Shown in pieces: positions 27,390 to 35,701 of a DNA stretch of 64,000 nt. Position 1 is the first letter of the stretch, and each line of letters opens with the position of its first letter. The notes under the pieces are model-generated. The model saw nothing but the letters and a program-made list of their open reading frames with translations, was not told the origin of the DNA and did no database searches. This stretch comes from Cellulomonas edaphi (GTDB lineage: Bacteria; Actinomycetota; Actinomycetes; Actinomycetales; Cellulomonadaceae). Both the position numbers and the translations under genes were made by a program. The stretch lies in contig NZ_JAUCGR010000001.1 in NCBI RefSeq assembly GCF_030362815.1, forward strand, positions 1 through 64,000, given 5' to 3'.

Positions 27390-29576
27390 TCAGCTCCCCG
27401 GCGGGCGGCGGACCGCCGCAGGTGGCAGGTCGCCTGGGCGCACCTTGGCCCACACCAGCTTGCCGCGCGCCGAGGGCCGCCAGCCCCAGTCGGCCAGCCG
27501 CTCGACGATCTTGATGCCGAACCCGCCCACGCGGCCCGGGTGGCCGTCCGTGGCGATGGGAGGCGCGGGGTTGCCGTCCTCGACCTCGATCCGCAGCCCG
27601 TCGCCCGTGTCGTACAGCTGCAGGGACACGTGCCCGAAGCCGTGCAGCACCGCGTTCGCCACGAGCTCGGAGACCACCAGCTCGGCGTTCGCGGCGTTCG
27701 GCATGTCCCACGCGTGGCACGTGCGCACGACGGCGTGCCGCGCACGGCCGATGGACGTGGGCTCGCTGGGCAGCGACCAGCGGCGGCGGCGCGGGCTCCG
27801 GCCACGCTCCAGGTGGTCGCGCGGGTCGGGCACGCGCACCACGACGACGGCGACGTCGTCCTCGGGGTGGTCGGCCAGCCGGGACAGGATCTCCTCGCCG
27901 ATGCCGGCCGAGTCCCGGGCCGTGACGCCGCCGACGACCTCGGTGAGCGCGTCGATGCCGTCGCGCAGGCCCCGGTCACGACGCTCGATGAGCCCGTCGG
28001 TGTAGTAGACGAGCACGTCACCGGGCTCGAGGGCCAGCGACTCCGTGCTCCGCCCGCCGCCGCCGAACCCGATGAGGGGTCCGCCGCCTCGCATCAGCTC
28101 GGTCACCTCGCGGTCGCGCACGTGCAGCAGCGGCAGGTGCCCGGCGCGCGAGTACTCGAGGCGCCACGCGCCCTCGGCTCGGGTCAGCGTCGAGAGCACG
28201 AGGCCGGCGGAACGCGGGATGCGCATGCCGGCCACCAGCTGGTCGACGCGCTCGAGCACCGGTCCTGGCGTGGTGATGTCGTAGGCGTAGGACCGCACCA
28301 CGGAGCGCAGCTGCCCCATCGCCGCGGCCGCCTCCACGTCGTGCCCCACCACGTCGCCGATCACCACGCCCACCACGTCGGGCGAGATCTGCAGCACGTC
28401 GTACCAGTCGCCGCCCACCTGGACGTTCTCGGAGTTGGGCGCGTAGTAGGTCCAGACGTCGAGACCCTCGACGTCCGCCTGCTGCGGCAGCATGGCCCGC
28501 TGCAGCGTCTCGGCCAGCCGGTGCTCGCGGTCGTAGAGGCGGGCGTTGTCGATCACGAGGCCCACGCGCCGGGCGGTCAGCTCCAGCACCGTGCGCGCCG
28601 ACTGGTCCAGGCCGTCGAGGCCGCTGCCGGTGCGCGGCAGGACGACGAGCAGCCCCAGCACGCGCCGCCGGCCCGACACGGGGAACACGGCCGCCCGCGC
28701 GGACGCCGCCGTGAGGTTCGGCACCGCGTGCGCGGTCACGTGGTCGGCCAGCCAGGACGAGGCGCTCCCGCGCGGGAACCACCCGTCGAGCGGCAGGTCG
28801 ACCGGCCGCTCCTTCGCCCCGTCGAGCAGCAGCTGCACCGCATCGGGTCCTGGTGTGCGGTCGCCGCCCTCGTCGACCTGGCGCGCGGCGACGCCGTGCT
28901 TGCGGCCCTTGCCCGAGGGAGGGCGGTTGGCGTCGACGCCGTCCGCCTGGCGCAGTCCCCCGTCGTTCACGTAGAACGCGGCCCAGCCCACCAGGGCGTG
29001 CCGCAGCAGCGACGCGATCTCGTGCAGCGGGGTGGTCCGGTCGTCGACGTCCATGAGCAGGTCCGACACCTGCGCGACGAGCCCCAGGCTGCGTCGCTCG
29101 CGCCGCTCCGCCTCGACCAGGGCCGCCTGCTCCGCGTCGTGCGACAGCTGGTCGGTGAGGTCCTGCAGCGCGGCGACCCAGTGCTCGACCGTGCCGTCGG
29201 CGGCCAGGAGGGGGGAGAGCTGGATGCGGCACGTGTAGACGGAGCCGTCGGCGCGGCGCAGCGACAGCGTCGAGGCCACGTCGCGGCGGGCCCGGACCGC
29301 CTCGCGGACGGCCAGCAACGCATCGGGGTTACGCGCACCGGGTGGGATCGGGTCGCGCTGGTGCTGCCGGGCGCCTGCCGCGTCGTACCCTGTGGTCACC
29401 TCGAACGCTCGGTTGACCCAGACCACCGGCAGATGAGGGTCGGCTCCATCCAGCACGGCGATCGGCACCGCGATGTCCAGCAGTGCGCGTTCGAGTACAG
29501 CAGGACCCACGACAGACCGTTCCGGTACGTCAGACGAGACGTCGGTGACACGTCCACTCTCCGGGGAGTTGACCAC
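27390..29576 (-). CDS. PAS-GAF-SpoIIE phosphatase-HATPase signalling protein
   Basis: The 728-residue soluble protein has four parts: a PAS domain (about 20-125, VWVNRAFEVTTGYDAAG), a GAF-like domain (about 150-330), a SpoIIE/PP2C Ser phosphatase domain (about 345-560, with GGDWYDVLQ and GDVVGHDVEAAA metal ligands) and a C-terminal RsbW-like ATPase (about 590-728, ELVVSELVANAVLHG and DGNPAPP). It could both dephosphorylate and phosphorylate STAS antagonists. The PAS domain sits in a LOV-like sequence context but lacks the photoactive GRNCRFLQ Cys. GTG 29576 lies 5 bases after GGAGG; a later GTG in SVVGPAV is an alternative. Confidence 0.85.
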   Translation of the reverse strand: MVNSPESGRVTDVSSDVPERSVVGPAVLERALLDIAVPIAVLDGADPHLPVVWVNRAFEVTTGYDAAGARQHQRDPIPPGARNPDALLAVREAVRARRDVASTLSLRRADGSVYTCRIQLSPLLAADGTVEHWVAALQDLTDQLSHDAEQAALVEAERRERRSLGLVAQVSDLLMDVDDRTTPLHEIASLLRHALVGWAAFYVNDGGLRQADGVDANRPPSGKGRKHGVAARQVDEGGDRTPGPDAVQLLLDGAKERPVDLPLDGWFPRGSASSWLADHVTAHAVPNLTAASARAAVFPVSGRRRVLGLLVVLPRTGSGLDGLDQSARTVLELTARRVGLVIDNARLYDREHRLAETLQRAMLPQQADVEGLDVWTYYAPNSENVQVGGDWYDVLQISPDVVGVVIGDVVGHDVEAAAAMGQLRSVVRSYAYDITTPGPVLERVDQLVAGMRIPRSAGLVLSTLTRAEGAWRLEYSRAGHLPLLHVRDREVTELMRGGGPLIGFGGGGRSTESLALEPGDVLVYYTDGLIERRDRGLRDGIDALTEVVGGVTARDSAGIGEEILSRLADHPEDDVAVVVVRVPDPRDHLERGRSPRRRRWSLPSEPTSIGRARHAVVRTCHAWDMPNAANAELVVSELVANAVLHGFGHVSLQLYDTGDGLRIEVEDGNPAPPIATDGHPGRVGGFGIKIVERLADWGWRPSARGKLVWAKVRPGDLPPAAVRRPPGS

Positions 29577-29658
29577 CACCACCTCCGATCGTCTAGCGTT
29601 CCGAACGGGCGAGCACCTCGAGCATGCGGGTGCCGCCGCCCCACCCGGAAGGAGCACC

Positions 29659-30084
29659 GTGCGCGACGGTAACAGCACGACCCCCCAGGAGCCCGCCGAC
29701 GGCGCACAACCCGCGCAGGCTAGCGGACCCGGGGAACCGGGGGCCGTCCAGGTCATCGTCGGTGAGGACAGCACCCGCATCGTGCTCTCGGGCGAGGTCG
29801 ACGCCGACCTGGCCTCGGAGCTGCAGGAGGCGACCGCCGAGGCCGAGCACCTGGGCCTTCCCATCGAGGTCGACGCGCACCACGTGACGTTCATGGACTC
29901 CTCGGGCGTGGCGTTCCTCGCCCGCCTGTCCATCCGGTCGCAGCATCGCGTCAAGCTGCTCCGCGTGCCGCCCACGGTCCGGTTCCTGCTCGAGGTCACG
30001 CGCATCGGCGAGCTGCTCGACGTCGTGGAGGACGACGACGCGCGGACGTTCCAGCCCGTCGGCGACCAGACCACCACGGACTGA
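29659..30084 (+). CDS. STAS-domain anti-sigma factor antagonist with N-terminal tail
   Basis: The 141-residue protein has a disordered Gly/Pro/Ala-rich N-terminal tail of about 30 residues followed by a STAS domain. VTFMDSSGVAFLARL contains the predicted phosphoserine site. It diverges from the PAS-SpoIIE-ATPase gene across 82 bases, so the two are likely co-regulated. The GTG at 29659 follows GGAAGGAG. It probably acts with that protein in a partner-switching cascade controlling an unknown sigma factor. Confidence 0.88.
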   Translation: MRDGNSTTPQEPADGAQPAQASGPGEPGAVQVIVGEDSTRIVLSGEVDADLASELQEATAEAEHLGLPIEVDAHHVTFMDSSGVAFLARLSIRSQHRVKLLRVPPTVRFLLEVTRIGELLDVVEDDDARTFQPVGDQTTTD

Positions 30085-30135
30085 CGGCGACGGCGCGGTC
30101 CGGGCCGCCCGACGCGGACGGACCGACCACGACGA

Positions 30136-30180
30136 CGACGAAGCCCCCGCCTGCCCAGAGGGCCGGCGGGGGCTTCGTCG
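30136..30180. terminator. Perfect bidirectional hairpin between STAS gene and fba
   Basis: A perfect 16-bp stem (30136-30151 with 30165-30180) and a 13-base loop lie between two convergent genes. On the plus strand it ends GGGGGCTTCGTCG, as is usual in actinobacteria. Confidence 0.85.
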
Positions 30181-30193
30181 TGCGGGGCTCAGA

Positions 30194-31213
30194 TCAGATC
30201 TTCTGCCCGGCCGAACGCAGCTGCTGCGACGCCTCGACCAGACGCTGGGCCAGCCCGGCCTCGGCCAGCTTGCCCCAGGCGCGCGGGTCGTAGGCCTTCT
30301 TGTTGCCGACCTCGCCGTCCACCTTCAGCACGCCGTCGTAGTTGCGGAAGAAGTGGTCCGCGACCGGGCGGCTGAACGCGTACTGCGTGTCCGTGTCGAT
30401 GTTCATCTTGATGACGCCGTTGTCGACCGCCTCGGCGATCTCGGCCTCGGTCGAGCCCGAGCCACCGTGGAACACCAGGTCGAACGGGTTCTCCTTGCCG
30501 ATCGCGTCGCCGACGGCCTTCTGGATGTCCGCGAGGATCGACGGGCGCAGCTTGACGGCACCCGGCTTGTAGACGCCGTGCACGTTGCCGAACGTCAGGG
30601 CCGTCAGGTAGCGGCCACGCTCGCCCGCACCGAGGGCCCTGACCGTGGCGAGGCCGTCCTCGACGGTCGTGTACAGCTTGTCGTTGATCTCGGCCGTGTG
30701 GCCGTCCTCCTCGCCGCCGACGACGCCCACCTCGATCTCGAGGATGGTGCGTGCGGCCACCGAGAGCTCGAGCAGCTCCTCGGCGATGACGAGGTTCTCG
30801 TCGAGCGGCACGGACGAGCCGTCCCACATGTGCGACTGGAACGTGGGGAGCTTGCCGGCCTTGACCTGCTCGATCTCGAGGGCGAGCAGCGGGCGCACCC
30901 AGGAGTCGAGGTTCTGCTTGGCGCAGTGGTCGGTGTGCAGCGCGACCGTGATCGGGTAGCCCTTGGCGACCTCGGCGGCGTAGGCCGCGAGCGCGAGCGA
31001 ACCCGCGACGCGGTCCTTGATCGTGGAGCCGGAGGCGTACTCGGCGCCACCGACGGAGACCTGGATGATGCCGTCGGACTCGGCCTCGGCGAAGCCCTGC
31101 AGCGCTGCGGTCAGCGTCTGGGACGAGGTGACGTTCACGGCCGGGTAGGCGAACTTGCCCGCCTTCGCCCGATCGATCATCTCTGCGTACACCTCGGGGG
31201 TGGCGATGGCCAT
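30194..31213 (-). CDS. fba: Class II fructose-1,6-bisphosphate aldolase
   Basis: This 339-residue zinc enzyme splits fructose-1,6-bisphosphate into DHAP and glyceraldehyde-3-phosphate in glycolysis. Zn ligands are seen in LHTDHCAKQNLDSW, in TFGNVHGVYKPG and in VFHGGSGSTEAEI; the GVVGGEEDGH loop is also diagnostic. ATG 31213 marks the start of homology (MAIATPEVYAEMIDRAK). The gene lies downstream of a SPOUT methyltransferase, as in related actinobacteria. Confidence 0.97.
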   Translation of the reverse strand: MAIATPEVYAEMIDRAKAGKFAYPAVNVTSSQTLTAALQGFAEAESDGIIQVSVGGAEYASGSTIKDRVAGSLALAAYAAEVAKGYPITVALHTDHCAKQNLDSWVRPLLALEIEQVKAGKLPTFQSHMWDGSSVPLDENLVIAEELLELSVAARTILEIEVGVVGGEEDGHTAEINDKLYTTVEDGLATVRALGAGERGRYLTALTFGNVHGVYKPGAVKLRPSILADIQKAVGDAIGKENPFDLVFHGGSGSTEAEIAEAVDNGVIKMNIDTDTQYAFSRPVADHFFRNYDGVLKVDGEVGNKKAYDPRAWGKLAEAGLAQRLVEASQQLRSAGQKI

Positions 31214-31310
31214 CTGCTCACATCTCCTGCGGCTAGTGGGGAGGTATCGCCCCCGAGTTTGCCACCTCCCGGGGGTGGCGCGTCCGGGACGTCCTTCCCA
31301 TGGACGGGGC

Positions 31311-31952
31311 TCAGGCGTGCTGTGCGACCCACGCGTGCATGGCGATGGCCGCCGCCGCGCCGGCGTTGATCGAGCGGGTCGATCCGAACTGCGCGATGTG
31401 CAGCACGTCGACCGCCGCGGCACGCGCCTGCTCCGAGAGTCCCACGGACTCCTGCCCGAACACGAGAACGCAGGCGCGCGGGAGGGCGTACCCCTCCAGG
31501 GCGACCGAGCCGGGCAGGTTGTCGACGCCGAGCACCGGCAACCCCTCCGCCTGCGCCCAGGCCACGAGGTCGGCGACCGTGGGGTGGTGGCGCACGTGCT
31601 GGTAGCGGTCGGTGACCATCGCGCCGCGCCGGTTCCAGCGACGGTTGCCGACGATGTGCACCTCGGCCGCCAGGAAGGCGTTGGCCGTGCGCACCACGGA
31701 GCCGATGTTCAGGTCGTGCTGCCAGTTCTCGATGGCCACGTGGAACGGGTGGCGGCGCGTGTCGAGGTCCGCGACGACGGCCTCGAGCGTCCAGTAGCGG
31801 TAGCGGTCCACCACGTTGCGGCGGTCGCCGTGCTCGAGCAGCTCCGGGTCGTAGCGCTCGTCGAGCGTGCCGTCCTGGTGACGCGGCCAGGCGGCCGGAC
31901 CGCCCGGCCACGGGCCGACGCCCACACGCTCGTCCTCGTCCACGGCCCGCAC
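31311..31952 (-). CDS. SPOUT-family (TrmH) RNA 2'-O-methyltransferase
   Basis: The 213-residue protein has the three SPOUT motifs: NIGSVVRTANAFLA (motif 1), LVFGQESVGLSEQA (motif 2, SAM-binding knot) and STRSINAGAAAAIAMHAW (motif 3). An N-terminal extension of about 70 residues may bind RNA. It would 2'-O-methylate a ribose in tRNA or rRNA with SAM; the target is not predictable. GTG 31952 is the first possible start, and a second GTG nine bases later is equally possible. Confidence 0.88.
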   Translation of the reverse strand: MRAVDEDERVGVGPWPGGPAAWPRHQDGTLDERYDPELLEHGDRRNVVDRYRYWTLEAVVADLDTRRHPFHVAIENWQHDLNIGSVVRTANAFLAAEVHIVGNRRWNRRGAMVTDRYQHVRHHPTVADLVAWAQAEGLPVLGVDNLPGSVALEGYALPRACVLVFGQESVGLSEQARAAAVDVLHIAQFGSTRSINAGAAAAIAMHAWVAQHA

Positions 31953-32018
31953 GCTATCTTCCCCGGCTCCTCACACGGGAGCCGAGGTGGCGCCCACCCC
32001 GCCCCGTAGGGTGGTCGC

Positions 32019-32765
32019 ATGCTGACGACGAGTGCCCTTGCGGGTGCGATGCCCGCCCTGGGCCCTGACTTCCTGGACCCTCAGCACCTCATCGACAGCT
32101 TCGGCGCGTGGGCGCTGGTCGGCATCATGGCCGTGATCTTCATCGAGGTCGGCCTGCTGTTCCCGATCCTGCCCGGCGACTCGCTGCTGTTCACCGCGGG
32201 GGCCCTGCTCGCGCAGAAGTCGCTCGACATCCCGGTGAACATCGCCGAGCTGTGCGTGCTCATGATCCTCACCGCCTTCGCCGGGACGCAGTGCGGCTAC
32301 CTCATCGGTCGCAAGGCCGGCCCCAAGGTGTTCAGCCGGCCCGACTCCCGGTTCTTCAAGCAGAAGTACATCGACGACACCTACGCCTACTTCGACCGCT
32401 ACGGCGGCCGCACGCTCGTCGTCGCGCAGTTCGTGCCCTTCGTGCGCACGTACGCGTCGGTCGCGGCGGGCGTGGGCAAGATGCCCTACCGGCAGTTCGT
32501 GAAGTTCAACGCGGTCGGCGTCGTGCTCTGGGCGGGTGGCGTCACGCTGCTCGGCTACGCGCTGGGCACCATCACCTTCATCGCCGACAACATCGAGATG
32601 CTGCTCGTGGTCGTGGTGCTGCTGTCGGTCATCCCGATCGCCTTCGAGGTGCTGCGCGAGCGCCGCAAGGGCCGGCGCGGCCTGCTCGACGAGAACGGCC
32701 GGGACACGCGCTACGACGAGCCCGCCGAGCGGGCCGAGGTCGAGAGGAAGGCGTTCGACGCATGA
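32019..32765 (+). CDS. DedA family membrane protein
   Basis: This 248-residue integral membrane protein shows the DedA signatures: FIEVGLLFPILPGDSLLF, YLIGRKAGPKVF and FVRTYASVAAGVGKMPYRQF, where the Glu and Arg residues are needed for function in Escherichia coli homologues. Several hydrophobic helices precede a charged C-terminal tail. DedA proteins are linked to lipid flipping and membrane homeostasis. Its stop overlaps the next ATG (ATGA). Confidence 0.93.
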   Translation: MLTTSALAGAMPALGPDFLDPQHLIDSFGAWALVGIMAVIFIEVGLLFPILPGDSLLFTAGALLAQKSLDIPVNIAELCVLMILTAFAGTQCGYLIGRKAGPKVFSRPDSRFFKQKYIDDTYAYFDRYGGRTLVVAQFVPFVRTYASVAAGVGKMPYRQFVKFNAVGVVLWAGGVTLLGYALGTITFIADNIEMLLVVVVLLSVIPIAFEVLRERRKGRRGLLDENGRDTRYDEPAERAEVERKAFDA

Positions 32766-33535
32766 CCCGCGAGATCCGCTCCTGGCTGTCCGACATGGAC
32801 GGCGTCCTGGTGCACGAGGGCGTGGCGCTGCCCGGCGCGGCCGACTTCGTGCGGGCGCTGCGCGACGCCGAGCGCCCGTTCCTGGTGCTGACCAACAACT
32901 CGATCTTCACGCCGCGGGACCTGCGGGCCCGGCTGGCCGCGTCGGGCATCGACCTGCCCGAGGACGCGATCTGGACGTCCGCGCTGGCGACCGCGCAGTT
33001 CCTCACCGACCAGATGCCCAACGGCTCGGCGTACGTGATCGGCGAGGCCGGCCTGACGACTGCGCTCTACGAGGCCGGCTACACGCTCACGGCCGCCCAG
33101 CCCGACTTCGTCGTCCTCGGCGAGACGCGCACCTACTCCTTCGAGGCGATCACGCAGGCCGTACGCCTCATCCAGGGCGGCGCGCGGTTCATCGCGACCA
33201 ACCCCGACGTCACCGGTCCCTCCGCCGACGGCGACCTGCCCGCGACGGGTGCCGTCGCGGCGATGATCCGCGCCGCCACCGGGCGGGACCCCTACTTCGT
33301 CGGCAAGCCCAACCCGATGATGATCCGCTCGGCACTCAACCGGATCGACGCGCACTCGGAGACCACCGCCATGGTGGGCGACCGGATGGACACCGACGTC
33401 GTCGCCGGCATCGAGGCGGGGCTGCGCACCTTCCTGGTGCTGTCCGGGTCCACCCGCGCACAGGACGTCGAGCGGTATCCGTTCCGGCCCAGCGAGGTGC
33501 TCGACTCGGTGGCTGATCTCGTCGAGCGTGTGTGA
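32762..33535 (+). CDS. HAD-IIA family phosphatase (NagD-like)
   Basis: This is a 257-residue haloacid-dehalogenase-type phosphatase. The nucleophile/acid pair is in WLSDMDGVLVHEG, motif II in FLVLTNNS, the conserved Lys in VGKPNP and the Mg-binding acid in MVGDRMDTDVVAGIEAG. The large cap domain between motifs II and III puts it in the NagD/4-nitrophenylphosphatase group, which acts on sugar or nucleotide phosphates. Translation is coupled to the dedA-like gene. Confidence 0.92.
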   Translation: MTREIRSWLSDMDGVLVHEGVALPGAADFVRALRDAERPFLVLTNNSIFTPRDLRARLAASGIDLPEDAIWTSALATAQFLTDQMPNGSAYVIGEAGLTTALYEAGYTLTAAQPDFVVLGETRTYSFEAITQAVRLIQGGARFIATNPDVTGPSADGDLPATGAVAAMIRAATGRDPYFVGKPNPMMIRSALNRIDAHSETTAMVGDRMDTDVVAGIEAGLRTFLVLSGSTRAQDVERYPFRPSEVLDSVADLVERV

Positions 33536-33553
33536 CCGAAGCCATTTGGACTG

Positions 33554-33572
33554 TTAGGTAACCCTGCCCTAA
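33554..33572 (+). promoter_or_regulatory. DtxR/IdeR-like iron box
   Basis: The 19-bp TTAGGTAACCCTGCCCTAA has perfect TTAGG/CCTAA ends and agrees with most of the established DtxR/IdeR consensus. It lies 37 bases before the GTG of the iron-siderophore binding protein, where repressor binding would block transcription in iron-replete cells. Confidence 0.75.
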
Positions 33573-33609
33573 CCTCATGGAGTTCCCGAAGCTCGACGTG
33601 AGGACCCCC

Positions 33610-34647
33610 GTGTCACACCCCCGCAAGCTGCGCACCCTGCTGGCCACCGTCCTCGCGGTCACCGCGCTGGCACTGGCCGGCTGCTCCTCGTCCGCCGACG
33701 ACGACACCCCCGCGAGCACGCCCTCGGCCAGCGCCGACTCCGCGTTCCCCGTGACGCTGACCGACAAGCTCGGCTCGGCGACCATCACCAAGAAGCCCGA
33801 GCGCATCGTCACGATCGGGTGGGCGTCGCAGGACGTCGTCGCCGCGCTGGGCACCGCGCCGGTCGGGTCGACCGACTTCACGTGGGGCACCGTCGACAAG
33901 TACCTGCCGTGGTTCGCCGACCGGGTGAAGGAGATCGGCGGCGAACTGCCCGAGATCGTCACGTATGCCGAGAACGACGAGGTCGACGCCGAGCAGGTCC
34001 TGGCCCTCGACCCCGACCTGATCCTCGCCGTGCACTCCGGGATCACCGAGAACGAGTACGCGAAGCTCTCCGAGATCGCGCCCACGATCGCCTACAAGGA
34101 CGCACCGTGGACGTCGGACTGGAAGGAGCTGACCACCACGATCGGCGCGGCCATGGGCCAGTCGGCCGAGGCGGCGAAGCTGGTCGCCGACACCGAGAAG
34201 CAGATCGCCACGGCCGCCGCCGCGCACCCCGAGTTCAAGGGCGTGACGTTCACGTACGGCTGGACCCTGGCCGACGGCGCCACCGCGCTGGACCTGTACT
34301 TCCCGCAGGACCCCCGCGTGCAGCTCATGGAGCAGCTCGGCTTCGTCTCCTCCCCGCAGGTGGTCGCGCTCAGCAAGGAGGGCTCGGCGTTCTACGGCAG
34401 CGTCAGCCTCGAGAAGCTCGACACGGTCGAGTCGCAGTTCCACCTCGCGTGGGCCAACACGCCGGCCGACGTCGCCAAGACCGTGGACAACCCGCTGGTC
34501 AAGCAGTGGGCGCCCATCGCCAAGGGCTCCTACTACTTCATGGAGGACCAGGCGCAGGCCTGGGCGAGCTCGCAGCCGTCGGTGCTGAGCATCCCGTGGC
34601 AGCTGGACTCGTTGCTGCCCGAGCTCAGCTCGCACCTGCACCCGTGA
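33610..34647 (+). CDS. Iron-siderophore ABC transporter substrate-binding lipoprotein
   Basis: The 345-residue protein has a lipoprotein signal (LLATVLAVTALALAGCSS) and a two-lobe periplasmic-binding fold typical of FepB/FecB: ATITKKPERIVTIGW, EQVLALDPDLILA and a long linking helix. It would capture a ferric siderophore outside the membrane. GTG 33610 is preferred because TGAGGA lies 6 bases upstream; the ATG at 33577 would add 11 residues before the signal peptide. It heads an operon with two permeases and an ATPase behind a DtxR/IdeR-like box. Confidence 0.92.
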   Translation: MSHPRKLRTLLATVLAVTALALAGCSSSADDDTPASTPSASADSAFPVTLTDKLGSATITKKPERIVTIGWASQDVVAALGTAPVGSTDFTWGTVDKYLPWFADRVKEIGGELPEIVTYAENDEVDAEQVLALDPDLILAVHSGITENEYAKLSEIAPTIAYKDAPWTSDWKELTTTIGAAMGQSAEAAKLVADTEKQIATAAAAHPEFKGVTFTYGWTLADGATALDLYFPQDPRVQLMEQLGFVSSPQVVALSKEGSAFYGSVSLEKLDTVESQFHLAWANTPADVAKTVDNPLVKQWAPIAKGSYYFMEDQAQAWASSQPSVLSIPWQLDSLLPELSSHLHP

Positions 34648-34651
34648 GCAG

Positions 34652-35701
34652 GTGACCACCAACGCCGGCACCGATCGCGCCGCGGCCACCCGCGGGGTGG
34701 CCCGCGGCGCGTTCGTGCGTTCGCTGGGCCTGGTCGCGGCCGTCGCGGTGCTGGCGGCGGTCTGCGTGCTCAGCGTGATGATCGGCGCGAAGTCGATCCC
34801 CGCGGGCGACGTGCTGCGCGCGCTGCTCGGGGGCGAGGGCACGCACGACCACAGCGTGATCTGGGACCTGCGCATCCCCCGCACGCTCGTGGGAGTCGTG
34901 GCGGGTGCCGCCCTCGGCGTGTGCGGCGCACTCATCCAGGCGTACACCCGCAACCCGCTCGCCGACCCCGGGATCCTCGGCGTCAACGCCGGCGCGGGCA
35001 TCGCCATCACGACGGCGGTGGCGTTCTTCGGCCTGACCTCGCCGGCGGGATACGTCTGGTTCGCGTTCGTGGGCGCCGCCGTGGTCACCGTGCTCGTGTA
35101 CCTGGTCGGGTCAGCCGGGCCCGGGCAGGCGACGCCCGAGAAGCTCACCCTGGCGGGCGTGGCCCTCGCCGCCGTGCTCGGTGGGATCAGCCAGATGATC
35201 ACGCTGCGGGACCCCAACCTGTTCGCCGGGATGCTCTCGTGGAGCGTGGGCAGCATCGGCGGGCGGTCGCTGTCGCTCCTCGGGTCGATCGCGCCGTTCA
35301 TCGGCGTCGGGCTGCTCATCGCCCTGCTCGTCGCGAGGCCGCTCAACGCGCTCGCCCTCGGCGACGACCTGGGCCGCTCGCTCGGTGCGCGGACGGGCCC
35401 CACGCGCACCCTGACGATCGTCGCGGTGACGCTGCTCGCGGGCGGCGCCACCGCGCTCGCCGGCCCGATCGCGTTCGTCGGCCTCATGGTCCCGCACGCC
35501 GCCCGCTGGTTCACGGGACCGGACCAGCGCTGGATCATCCCCTACTCGGCGGTCGGCGCCGCCATCCTGCTGCTCGTCTCCGACATCATCGGCCGCGTCA
35601 TCCTGCCGAGCGGCGAGCTGCGCGTGGGCCTCGTGACGGCGTTCGTGGGCGGGCCCGTGCTCATCGCGCTCGCGCGACGACGGACGGCGAGCGGGCTGTG
35701 A
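34652..35701 (+). CDS. FecCD-type iron-siderophore permease 1
   Basis: This 349-residue permease of the BtuC/FecCD family has about ten hydrophobic helices. Landmarks are LRIPRTLVGVVAGAALGVCG, QAYTRNPLADPGILGVNAGA and GPIAFVGLMVPHAARW, the coupling region that docks the ATPase. It starts 4 bases after the binding-protein stop codon and overlaps the second permease (GTGA). It should form a heterodimeric channel with that protein. Confidence 0.95.
   Translation: MTTNAGTDRAAATRGVARGAFVRSLGLVAAVAVLAAVCVLSVMIGAKSIPAGDVLRALLGGEGTHDHSVIWDLRIPRTLVGVVAGAALGVCGALIQAYTRNPLADPGILGVNAGAGIAITTAVAFFGLTSPAGYVWFAFVGAAVVTVLVYLVGSAGPGQATPEKLTLAGVALAAVLGGISQMITLRDPNLFAGMLSWSVGSIGGRSLSLLGSIAPFIGVGLLIALLVARPLNALALGDDLGRSLGARTGPTRTLTIVAVTLLAGGATALAGPIAFVGLMVPHAARWFTGPDQRWIIPYSAVGAAILLLVSDIIGRVILPSGELRVGLVTAFVGGPVLIALARRRTASGL

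Noticed and set aside
27390-29576. Functional LOV photoreceptor
   Set aside because: The GRNCRFLQ motif with the reactive Cys is missing.
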